This document shows positions 52,086 to 59,906 of a DNA stretch of 64,000 bases, one piece after another. The position numbers and the translations under genes are program-made. The notes below the pieces were generated by a model. The model did no database searches, was not told the origin of the DNA, and saw only the letters and a program-made list of their open reading frames with translations. Positions within the stretch are counted from its first letter, which is position 1; the number at the start of each line of letters is the position of its first letter. Origin of the DNA: Flavobacteriaceae bacterium CP2B (GTDB lineage Bacteria; Bacteroidota; Bacteroidia; Flavobacteriales; Flavobacteriaceae); assembly GCA_001683825.1 (NCBI GenBank), contig LXTR01000048.1, positions 1-64,000 on the forward strand. Direction: 5' to 3'.

Positions 52086-53864
52086 TTAAGGGGTCATTCG
52101 TTCAAAGACCAGTATGTTCAGCGTACCATCACCACTCTCATCCCTCAGTTCCAGCCTTCCTTCCGTGATGGAATGGAAGTACCAGTCTTCGGTAAGTTCT
52201 CCCAGCGGGTCGTTTTCCCCTGCGTTGAGGTACACTTTCAGTTTTCCGTCACTGTTGCGGAGTACCCTCCAGAGCCCGGCCTGGGAAGGCCCCATATCGC
52301 CTGTGGTAATGCTCAATAGATGCGCTGCTTCAAAGGCAAAGGTGTAGTCCGCAAAGTCTGTGGTGCCGTCCATTTCACCTTCCTTGTACAGGGCCACCAT
52401 CCATTCTCCACCCATCATGCTGTTGCGGATCTCGCCCACATCGCCATCACCGGCGTTGTCATTGCAGACACGCTGCACGATGAGTTCGTACCCAATATCT
52501 TCGACCTCAAACTTCAGACGGTCGTTCCTCAGGTCAGCCAGGGGCCATTCAAAATTTAGTTCGGGATCGGTGCCAAAAGTGAGCGCCATGACCAGCCTGC
52601 CTTGTGCATTGGTGGTGATCTCCCAGCTTCCTTCCGAAATATTCACCCCGTTGCTAAGGGTTACCACTCCTTCGGCCATGAAGGTAAATTCATACCCCAA
52701 CAGGCGGCGGACCTCATCACCCTGGTACTGTACTTTTTGGATGACCCAGTTGCATTCCTTGAGGATTTCCCTTAAGGTATCCGGGGAGTCGTTGAACAGG
52801 TCACAGGCACGGTGCAGGACGATCTTGTTCCCGCCTTCCGCGAAGAATTTGATCTTTCCTTCGCCAATTTCATAGACAAACCACTCCAGGTTGAAATCTA
52901 CCAGGACGTCGAATTCCAGTTTCAGCAGTACTTTATGCTCAGCCACACGGGTACTCCAGCTTCCGGTAAGGCTGTTCCCAACCCGGTCTTTTACCGTAAC
53001 CTCGCCATTCTCCTTGAAGTTCATCACGTATTCGAAATACTGGTCGGTCTGAAGAACGGCATCCCGCTCCACTTCATGCACCAGCCAGGGGCATTCTACC
53101 AGGTATTCTTCCAGTCGCTCCTGGGTAAAATCGTCATCGTTATAATCATTGTCGTCATCCTCATCGCAGGCTTCTTTCGCCATTTCAATGGCGTTGGCCA
53201 GTTCGGCATTGCTTCCTACCTGCATTTCAGTCCCGTCATAGAGTTCGAGGGTTACCGGGAAATCGATGCTGATCAGGTCGTTTTCTCCCAGTTCTTTAAA
53301 GAAAAGGCGCATATCCCTGTCGCTTGTGACAGCCACGCTCCCGGTCTGTTGTTCATTCAGGTCGAATGTATACAGGGTAATGGGGTACACAAAATCGATA
53401 CACTCAATATCATCATCATCTTCCTCACGGCAGGAAGCGGCCAATTCAAACAGGTCGGCCCTGTTTTCAATCACAATTTCCGAAAAGTCGCCAAAGGTGA
53501 TGGTAATGGGGAATAAGATATCGAGTAATTCCGTCCCCGCTTCATAATTGGGGACTTCCAGTTCATCAAAGATATCCTCTATCAACTGCAGGTCGTCTTT
53601 GGTATCAATTTCGATATTGATGCCATTGACATTGACCGTATAGGGGAAGCGAATGGCAAAACAGCTTGCGCCGTCCACAATGTTGTCATAAGACCCGTCA
53701 TTGGACGACGTTTTAAGGATCAATTCGGCCGTGGAAGAAGAAGCCATGATCGTCTGTTGCTCATCGGGCTGCGGTAATTCTTCAAATTCTTCCTGGCAGG
53801 AAGTTACACTCAGTGCCAACATAAGTAGCAAACTGTACACTGAATACTTAAAAAACTTTTTCAT
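52086..53864 (-). CDS. Acidic repeat lipoprotein with lipocalin-like C-terminal repeats
   Basis: A 592-aa lipoprotein (signal ...LMLALSVTSC, Cys23). The first half holds four related beta units of the form FP-[IV]-T-[IL]-x-x-x-D (FPYTVNVNG, FPITITFGD, YPITLYTFD, FPVTLELYDG), each with a D/N-helix and a terminal Cys plus an acidic run (CREEDDDD, CDEDDDND). The second half has three lipocalin-like repeats of about 100 residues, each opening with ECPWLVHEV, ECNWVIQKV or GGEWMVALY and containing a GSW-type strand. The acidic stretches could bind calcium. It is divergent from the ECF sigma gene with a 179-bp spacer, so it may be a target or surface partner of that system. Confidence 0.75.
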   Translation of the reverse strand: MKKFFKYSVYSLLLMLALSVTSCQEEFEELPQPDEQQTIMASSSTAELILKTSSNDGSYDNIVDGASCFAIRFPYTVNVNGINIEIDTKDDLQLIEDIFDELEVPNYEAGTELLDILFPITITFGDFSEIVIENRADLFELAASCREEDDDDIECIDFVYPITLYTFDLNEQQTGSVAVTSDRDMRLFFKELGENDLISIDFPVTLELYDGTEMQVGSNAELANAIEMAKEACDEDDDNDYNDDDFTQERLEEYLVECPWLVHEVERDAVLQTDQYFEYVMNFKENGEVTVKDRVGNSLTGSWSTRVAEHKVLLKLEFDVLVDFNLEWFVYEIGEGKIKFFAEGGNKIVLHRACDLFNDSPDTLREILKECNWVIQKVQYQGDEVRRLLGYEFTFMAEGVVTLSNGVNISEGSWEITTNAQGRLVMALTFGTDPELNFEWPLADLRNDRLKFEVEDIGYELIVQRVCNDNAGDGDVGEIRNSMMGGEWMVALYKEGEMDGTTDFADYTFAFEAAHLLSITTGDMGPSQAGLWRVLRNSDGKLKVYLNAGENDPLGELTEDWYFHSITEGRLELRDESGDGTLNILVFERMTP

Positions 53865-53947
53865 AACGATTTGGATTTTGTAGTTCGTTCACCCATAAAA
53901 CAATGCTGAATGAAAATACCCTACCCGGTTTTTAATTTTTTTTAAGA

Positions 53948-53955
53948 TATCTTTG
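53948..53955 (+). promoter_or_regulatory. -7 promoter box upstream of the ECF sigma gene
   Basis: TATCTTTG is an exact match to TAnnTTTG, about 88 bp before the TTG start of the sigma factor, preceded by a T-rich tract. The -33 element is weak. Confidence 0.4.
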
Positions 53956-54043
53956 GGCCCAGTGGCACAAATACTGCCTGGCCCCGGCCTTTTATGGTTA
54001 CTTTGGCCCTATATAAACGCTGTACTTACGAATTCATTCTGTT

Positions 54044-54559
54044 TTGAAGCCTGAAAAAATCGAGCATGTATGTGAGGAAGAAGTGTACAGTTCCCTCTTC
54101 AGGACACACGCTACTTCTATTTTCAATTACATCTATTACAAATTTGGAAACGAAGAAAAGGCCAACGATGCCGTACAGGAGGCCTTTGTGAAGCTTTGGG
54201 AGAACTGTGCCAAGGTTGCGCCCGAAAAAGCCAAATCCTACGTGTATACCGTGGCCAACAACCTCTACCTGAACGTGATCAAAGCCGAAAAGGTTCGCCT
54301 GAAGTATGCCGAAAAAGTGAATTATAGCGCCAACGCGGTTTCACCGGAATACGTGCTGGAGGAGAAACAATTCAAGGAAAAACTCGACCATGCGTTGAAC
54401 AGCCTCCCCGAAAACCAGCGCACCACTTTCCTCCTCAACCGGGTGGACGGTATGAAATACCAGGAAATAGCCGATATGGAAGGGGTGAGTGTGAAGGCCA
54501 TAGAAAAAAGGATGCACCTGGCGTTGAAAAGCCTGCGGGAGAAAATTGACGGAATATAA
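54044..54559 (+). CDS. ECF RNA polymerase sigma factor (FecI-like)
   Basis: A 171-aa sigma-70 family factor, apparently starting at TTG 54044 since no in-frame ATG precedes the sigma-2 region. Region 2 is IFNYIYYKFGNEEKANDAVQEAFVKLWEN (about 23-51); region 4 is LPENQRTTFLLNRVDGMKYQEIADMEGVSVKAIEKRMHLALKSLREKI (about 123-169) with the DNA-binding helix-turn-helix. It is followed by FecR and a TonB receptor gene, the classic cell-surface signalling order in which receptor occupancy releases the sigma factor from its anti-sigma partner. Confidence 0.92.
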   Translation: MKPEKIEHVCEEEVYSSLFRTHATSIFNYIYYKFGNEEKANDAVQEAFVKLWENCAKVAPEKAKSYVYTVANNLYLNVIKAEKVRLKYAEKVNYSANAVSPEYVLEEKQFKEKLDHALNSLPENQRTTFLLNRVDGMKYQEIADMEGVSVKAIEKRMHLALKSLREKIDGI

Positions 54560-54648
54560 GCGCAAAGGGTAGATTTGCACCGGATTCTGAAAGGGCAGGT
54601 AGGGTTTTTGAACCCCCGGTTGTTATATTAAGGTAAAGCCGAGAAATC

Positions 54649-55560
54649 ATGAAAGAAAATTATCTGGCTAAGTGGCTCAACAACGAGCTTTCGGAAGCGG
54701 AGCTGGCAGATTTTAAAAAGACGCCGGAATACGCTTCCTACATGCGGATCCTGGAGGCCGTCGATACGGCGGGCGCCCCGGATTACGACGTTGAAAAAGC
54801 CCTGAGTGAAGTACGGGAGCGGAAGTCTGCCCGGGTTCCCGGGGTCATCCGCATGCGCCCCTGGAGAAAAGTCCTGCGCGCCGCGGCGGTCATCGCCTTG
54901 TTGTTTGGCCTTTCCCTCCTCTATGTGAATACCCTGGACGAAACGGTACGTACCCAATATGCCCAACGGACGGAAGTGGTGTTGCCCGATGCCTCTGAGA
55001 TCCTGCTCAATGCCGATTCTGAGATCAGCTACGACAAAAGGAATTGGGATACAGAGCGCAAGGTAGCCCTCAAAGGTGAAGCCTTTTTTAAGGTGGCCAA
55101 AGGCCAGAAATTTACGGTGGAGACCGCGGATGGAATGGTCAGTGTGCTTGGCACCCAGTTCAATGTGGAAAATCGCCAGGGCTTTTTTGAGGTGAGTTGC
55201 TATGAAGGACTGGTGCAGGTAGACTTTGGGGGGCAGGCACGCCAATTGCCCGCGGGCACTTCATTTTTGGTGATTCAGGGCCAGGTTATAGAAACGGAAG
55301 GGCCCGGGACCGGGGTACCTTCGTGGATCAACGACGAAAGCAGTTTTACGAGTACGCCCCTGGCCTATGTGCTGGATGAGTTTGAACGGCAGTACAACCG
55401 GCAAGTGGAGACCCGGAATATAGACCTCGGGCAGCTTTATACCGGTTCCTTTAGCAACACAAATATCAATTTGGCGTTACAAAGTATTAGTACCCCCTCT
55501 CAGATTTCGTTTAAATTAGAGGGAAACAAAGTGCTTTTTTATGCCGAAGACACTCCTTAA
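54649..55560 (+). CDS. FecR family anti-sigma factor
   Basis: A 303-aa single-pass inner-membrane protein. The cytoplasmic part (1-70) binds the sigma factor; a transmembrane helix VLRAAAVIALLFGLSLLYV spans about 75-93; the periplasmic FecR domain contains VVLPDASEILLNADSEISYD, VALKGEAFFKVAKGQKFTV and VLGTQFNVENRQGFFEVSCYEGLVQVDF; a DUF4974-type C-terminal domain (LDEFERQYNRQVETRNIDL...) contacts the receptor's STN domain. Its end overlaps the receptor start by 20 bp, so the two are co-translated. Confidence 0.92.
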   Translation: MKENYLAKWLNNELSEAELADFKKTPEYASYMRILEAVDTAGAPDYDVEKALSEVRERKSARVPGVIRMRPWRKVLRAAAVIALLFGLSLLYVNTLDETVRTQYAQRTEVVLPDASEILLNADSEISYDKRNWDTERKVALKGEAFFKVAKGQKFTVETADGMVSVLGTQFNVENRQGFFEVSCYEGLVQVDFGGQARQLPAGTSFLVIQGQVIETEGPGTGVPSWINDESSFTSTPLAYVLDEFERQYNRQVETRNIDLGQLYTGSFSNTNINLALQSISTPSQISFKLEGNKVLFYAEDTP

Positions 55561-58138
55561 GCGTGTTTTTTTACCGATCCTGGTCCTTTGTGCCGCCGTA
55601 TTTACGGGCCATGCCCAGGAACCACAGGACAGCACCGTCGCCCTTATCCCCTACCTGCGCCTGCTGGAACAGGATTTCAACATAAAATTTTCCTATGTAG
55701 ATGAGGACCTGCAACCCCTGCAAGTACAGGTCCCCCAAAGCACGAGTTTAGACGGGATCCTGCAGGACCTTGGGGCACAAACCCAACTGGAGATAGAAAA
55801 GCTTAGCGACCGCTACTATACCCTGGCGTATACCGCCACCGTGGACCTATGCGCCAGGGTTCTCGACAATTTTGGGGAAAACAACGCGGCGGGGGCCAGC
55901 GTGGAAGTACTGGGCAGCAATACCAGCATCGTGACCGATGCAGACGGGCGGTTCGCCCTTGAAAATGTCCCCCGCGATGCCACCCTCCTACTGCGCCACC
56001 TGGGGTTTAAGCCCCTGTATGTAACCGCCGGGGAACTGGCCGCCTCAAAGCCCTGTGCCCGTATTTTGTTGCGTATCCACTACCAGCAGCTCGAGGAAGT
56101 GGTCGTCTCGCAAATCCTTACCTCGGGTATCACCAAACAATGGGATGGCAGCATACAATTGGATTCCGAAGATTTTGGGATCCTCCCCGGCCTTATAGAA
56201 CCGGATGTCCTGCAGACGGTACAGGCCCTACCCGGGATTCGGAGTGTAGACGAAACGGTGTCGGATATCAATATCCGGGGGGGTACCAACGACCAGAACC
56301 TGATCCTGTGGGACGGCATAAAAATGTACCAGTCCGGCCATTTCTTCGGTTTGATCTCGGCCTTTAACCCGTACCTGACCGACAAGGTGACCATCATCAA
56401 AAACGGCACCCCCGCACGTTTTGGGGATGGGGTGAGCGGGATCATTTCCATGGAAACCAAAAACGAGGTGGAATCGGAAATCTTCGGCGGGGCAGGCCTC
56501 AACCTTATCAGCGGGGACGTTTACGGGCATTTGCCGCTCAACAAATCGATGGCCTTGCAGTTCTCCGCCAGGCGATCGGTAACCGACTTCCTCAACACCC
56601 CTACCTACAACCAGTTTTTTGAACGGGCCTTCCAGGATACGGAGGTCAAGGAAAACAACAACCAGGGGACCGATACGGGCTTCCGGCAGGATGAAACCTT
56701 CTATTTTTACGATTTCACGGGCAAGCTGCTATACGACCTGAATGAAGACCACCAACTGCGGCTGAGTTTTATCTATATCAACAATGCCCTGGAGTATGTA
56801 GAGACCGCCGAGGAAAGCGGCCGTACCAACCAAAGCACGCTGGACCAGGCCAACCTGTCGTTTGGCGGGAGTTTGGAGAGCCGGTGGAGCGAGCGCTTTT
56901 CCTCCGGTTTCAGCGGGTACTACACCAGCTATGACCTGGATGCCCTGAATATAACCAGTGAGGGCGAACAACAATTGGATCAAAGGAATGAAGTGCTGGA
57001 AACCTCTGTGAAACTGCATACCAGCTGGCAGGCCGCCGAAGGGCTTTCCTGGAACAACGGGTACCAGCTGACCGAAGTGGGGATCCGCAATTTTACAGAC
57101 GTGACCCAGCCCCCCGTAAACAGCAACATCAAAGGGGTCATGCGGACCCACGCGCCCTTTACGGAACTTCGCTTCGCGGCCCCTGACAATCGAATTCACG
57201 TCGCGGGAGGCGCCCGGTTCAATGCCATTGAGAACCTGAACACCTTTAAGGCATTCCTGGTAGAACCCCGGCTCAGCCTCAACGTTTCCCTGGGGGGCGC
57301 GCTCAGGATGGAAGTTTTGGGCGAATTCAAGAGCCAGACCACCAACCAGATCATCGACCTGGAACAGAATTTTCTGGGAATTGAAAAACGACGGTGGATC
57401 CTCTCCAATACCAAATCGGATACCCTGGAGAATGGCCGGCCCAATGAACAAGCGCTCCCGGTAGTCAGGAGCAAACAGGGATCGCTGGGTTTTACCTATG
57501 ACCGGGGTAACTGGTTTGTAGGGGTGGAAGGCTTTTATAAAAAAGTGGAAGGGATCAGTACGGCCACCCAGGGGTTCCAGAACGAAGACCAGTTTAACGG
57601 GGAAATCGGGGAATACGATGTACGGGGGGTAGAATTCCTCATCAACCATAAAAACGACCGTTTCAGCACCTGGTTGAGCTATACCCACAATGTGAATGAA
57701 TATGCCTTTGAGGCGATTACCCCCAGCAAGTTCCCTAACAACCTGGATATCCGGCACACCCTGACCCTCGCGGGCACCTATACCTACAACCACCTTAAAA
57801 TCGGGGTGGGCCTCAACTACCGTTCGGGCAAACCCTATACCCAACCTGAAGAAGGGCCGGGGGGCATCAACATCAACGTATTCCCTAACAGCATCAACTA
57901 CAGGGAACCCAACAGCAGCCGGCTCCCGGAGTACCTGCGTGCCGATGCCTCTGCCACCTATGACTTCGACCTCAGCCGCCGCGTTAAGGCCACCCTGGGG
58001 GCCTCCGTGCTAAACCTGCTGAACAAGCGCAACATCCTGAATACCTATTACCGCCTCAATGACCAAAATGAAATCGAAACGGTAGAAAGTGTTTCCCTGG
58101 GGCTGACCCCAAACCTCAGTGTTAGAGTACACTTTTAA
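55541..58138 (+). CDS. TonB-dependent receptor with STN signalling domain
   Basis: An 865-aa outer-membrane receptor. After the signal peptide (about 1-26) comes a STN signalling domain (about 30-90; LEQDFNIKFSYVDEDLQPL), a carboxypeptidase-regulatory-like beta sandwich (about 102-175), then the plug (VLQTVQALPGIRSVDETVSDINIRGGTNDQNLILWDGI, GTPARFGDGVSGIISMETKN) and a 22-strand barrel. The C-terminus LGLTPNLSVRVHF has the terminal aromatic residue for insertion. No SusD-type partner follows, so it is not a standard glycan pair; the ligand could be an iron chelate, cofactor or small oligomer. The gene ends convergently with blh, overlapping it by 4 bp. Confidence 0.92.
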   Translation: MPKTLLKRVFLPILVLCAAVFTGHAQEPQDSTVALIPYLRLLEQDFNIKFSYVDEDLQPLQVQVPQSTSLDGILQDLGAQTQLEIEKLSDRYYTLAYTATVDLCARVLDNFGENNAAGASVEVLGSNTSIVTDADGRFALENVPRDATLLLRHLGFKPLYVTAGELAASKPCARILLRIHYQQLEEVVVSQILTSGITKQWDGSIQLDSEDFGILPGLIEPDVLQTVQALPGIRSVDETVSDINIRGGTNDQNLILWDGIKMYQSGHFFGLISAFNPYLTDKVTIIKNGTPARFGDGVSGIISMETKNEVESEIFGGAGLNLISGDVYGHLPLNKSMALQFSARRSVTDFLNTPTYNQFFERAFQDTEVKENNNQGTDTGFRQDETFYFYDFTGKLLYDLNEDHQLRLSFIYINNALEYVETAEESGRTNQSTLDQANLSFGGSLESRWSERFSSGFSGYYTSYDLDALNITSEGEQQLDQRNEVLETSVKLHTSWQAAEGLSWNNGYQLTEVGIRNFTDVTQPPVNSNIKGVMRTHAPFTELRFAAPDNRIHVAGGARFNAIENLNTFKAFLVEPRLSLNVSLGGALRMEVLGEFKSQTTNQIIDLEQNFLGIEKRRWILSNTKSDTLENGRPNEQALPVVRSKQGSLGFTYDRGNWFVGVEGFYKKVEGISTATQGFQNEDQFNGEIGEYDVRGVEFLINHKNDRFSTWLSYTHNVNEYAFEAITPSKFPNNLDIRHTLTLAGTYTYNHLKIGVGLNYRSGKPYTQPEEGPGGININVFPNSINYREPNSSRLPEYLRADASATYDFDLSRRVKATLGASVLNLLNKRNILNTYYRLNDQNEIETVESVSLGLTPNLSVRVHF

Positions 58139-59031
58139 GAAGCGTTTAACCGCCGTATCACAAACACATGCGGAAAGGTAATAGCAGCCAGGAAAGAAAA
58201 GAAGAACGGCAGGAAATCCCGGAGGGAATCCCTGAGGCACAAAAATAAAACCGCCAAACTTACCATGGCGATCACCCAATACAACGCGGCGCTTTTCAGG
58301 TACTTGAGAAAATTGCGTTTGGATACCGAGCCATACACATAGCGCAACTGGTCTGCCAGCGAGGGGATAGAATGCCAGATAATGAAATAGATGGCAAAAG
58401 CCCAAAGCAGGGAAGCGGTTTCAAAGATAATGTAGAACACCCCCAGCTGAAAAGCTTCCAGCAATACATTGATTTTATAATGTCTAATATATATTGTTAT
58501 TAATGAAACAAATGTGCCCGCCGAAACTATCAGGACCCACGTATAGGCCCGCACGGGTACCTCAAAACCCGTAATCCCAGAAACAACTTCCGTAACCTCC
58601 CTGGCATGTGCCCGGAACAACAGAGAAAGAATCACCAGCCCGTAGGCGAGGTAACCAGCTCCGGAAACCCGGGAAGGGGTTAAGGTTTTGGAACCCAGGT
58701 GCTGTTCCCCAAAATGATAGCTGCTTACCAGGATAAACGCGACCAGGGCCACAGCGGGCAACGCGTAAAACAATAGGGCCGTTCCCAGTACAAAACCCAC
58801 GTAATACAACAGTGTCCTGAATTGGCTATTGGCCCGGGGCATTTTCCTCCCTATCCCATCCAGTAATTTGAGATCATTGGATCCATGCAGGATCCCAAAG
58901 GTGAAAATGAATACATAGGCCAGGTACTCCTGCATGGCCGCGTTCAGGTATACGGCCAACCAGAGGGAAAAGAACGTCGCCACCAGCATCCAGCTGTGCA
59001 ACCCGGTATAGCCACCTTGATGAAGGTTCAT
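58135..59031 (-). CDS. blh: Brp/Blh family beta-carotene 15,15'-dioxygenase
   Basis: A 298-aa integral membrane enzyme with about eight hydrophobic segments that cleaves beta-carotene with O2 into two retinals, the chromophore of the adjacent rhodopsin. Candidate iron ligands are the conserved histidines in FGILHGSNDLKLL (His49), SSYHFGEQH (His106), WHSIPSLADQ (His220) and TFPHVF (His288). It is transcribed divergently from the proteorhodopsin gene from an 80-bp AT-rich region, and ends convergently against the TonB receptor. An exact -7 box TATTTTTG (minus strand, 59049-59056) lies 17 bp before the ATG. Confidence 0.92.
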   Translation of the reverse strand: MNLHQGGYTGLHSWMLVATFFSLWLAVYLNAAMQEYLAYVFIFTFGILHGSNDLKLLDGIGRKMPRANSQFRTLLYYVGFVLGTALLFYALPAVALVAFILVSSYHFGEQHLGSKTLTPSRVSGAGYLAYGLVILSLLFRAHAREVTEVVSGITGFEVPVRAYTWVLIVSAGTFVSLITIYIRHYKINVLLEAFQLGVFYIIFETASLLWAFAIYFIIWHSIPSLADQLRYVYGSVSKRNFLKYLKSAALYWVIAMVSLAVLFLCLRDSLRDFLPFFFSFLAAITFPHVFVIRRLNAS

Positions 59032-59111
59032 TTTGTTTTACTTTTTAACAAAAATATAAAACATTTTTGTTTAATATATAATATTTTTACCTAAACAAAA
59101 AATTAATAGCT
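59032..59111. promoter_or_regulatory. Shared divergent promoter region of blh and proteorhodopsin
   Basis: An 80-bp, strongly AT-rich spacer in an otherwise GC-rich window. It contains a perfect 9-bp inverted repeat AACAAAAAT / ATTTTTGTT (59047-59055 and 59063-59071), a minus-strand exact -7 box TATTTTTG at 59049-59056 for blh, and a plus-strand near-consensus TATTTTTA at 59082-59089 for the rhodopsin. The inverted repeat overlaps the blh -7 box, so a regulator bound there could switch both genes. Confidence 0.5.
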
Positions 59112-59849
59112 ATGATAAACTCTTTATTTTCATTCGTCCCCATGGTGACAAAGATGTTGCCGGACGATTATGTTGGTTTCACCTTTTTCGTGGGCTGTAT
59201 GGCCATGATGGCCGCCTCTGCCTTCTTCTTCCTCTCCATGAACCATTACGACAAGAAATGGAGGACCTCTATCCTGGTATCAGGGCTGATTACGTTCATC
59301 GCTGCAGTGCACTACTGGTACATGCGCGATTACTGGGCGGAGATCGGGGAGTCTCCTACCTTCTTCCGGTATGTGGACTGGGTGTTGACGGTACCCCTGA
59401 TGTGTGTGGAGTTCTTCCTGATCCTGAAAGTGGCCGGGGCCAAAAGATCGCTTATGTGGCGCCTGATTATCCTCTCCATCATCATGTTGGTGACCGGGTA
59501 CTTCGGGGAAGCCGTTTACCGGGACCAGGCACAAATCTGGGGCTTGATTTCCGGGATCGCCTATTTTGCCATCGTCTATGACATCTGGCTGGGTTCCGCG
59601 AAAAAACTGGCAGATACCGCAGGAGGTGCTGTCCTGAAGGCACACAAAATGCTGTGCTGGTTCGTATTGGTGGGATGGGCCATATACCCCATAGGTTATA
59701 TGGCAGGTACCCCGGGCTGGTATGACGGCATCTTCGGCGGACTGAACCTGGATGTGGTCTACAACATTGGCGATGCCATTAACAAAATCGGCTTCGGCCT
59801 GGTAGTGTACAACCTCGCAGTGGTTTCTTCCACCCAAAAAGAAGGTTGA
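59112..59849 (+). CDS. Green-type proteorhodopsin, light-driven proton pump
   Basis: A 245-aa seven-helix rhodopsin. Helix C reads RYVDWVLTVPLMCVEFF with Asp89 (proton acceptor), Thr93 and Glu100 (proton donor), the DTE motif of outward proton pumps; His67 in the preceding helix is the usual partner of the acceptor Asp. Met97 at the spectral-tuning position (105 in the founding protein) predicts green absorption, as in other flavobacterial proteorhodopsins. The retinal Schiff-base lysine is Lys225 in NIGDAINKIGFG. It needs retinal made by the adjacent Blh. There is no signal peptide beyond the first helix. A strong terminator follows. Confidence 0.95.
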   Translation: MINSLFSFVPMVTKMLPDDYVGFTFFVGCMAMMAASAFFFLSMNHYDKKWRTSILVSGLITFIAAVHYWYMRDYWAEIGESPTFFRYVDWVLTVPLMCVEFFLILKVAGAKRSLMWRLIILSIIMLVTGYFGEAVYRDQAQIWGLISGIAYFAIVYDIWLGSAKKLADTAGGAVLKAHKMLCWFVLVGWAIYPIGYMAGTPGWYDGIFGGLNLDVVYNIGDAINKIGFGLVVYNLAVVSSTQKEG

Positions 59850-59873
59850 TTGTTTGATTGTTTGTTTGATAGG

Positions 59874-59905
59874 AAAGACCGTCCCCCCCCCGGGACGGTC
59901 TTTTT
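59874..59905 (+). terminator. Bidirectional intrinsic terminator between proteorhodopsin and argS
   Basis: AAAGACCGTCCC and GGGACGGTCTTT form a perfect 12-bp stem around a CCCCCC loop, with a T run after it on the plus strand and A-rich sequence before it. It separates the convergent rhodopsin and argS genes and can serve both. Confidence 0.85.
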
Positions 59906-59906
59906 A

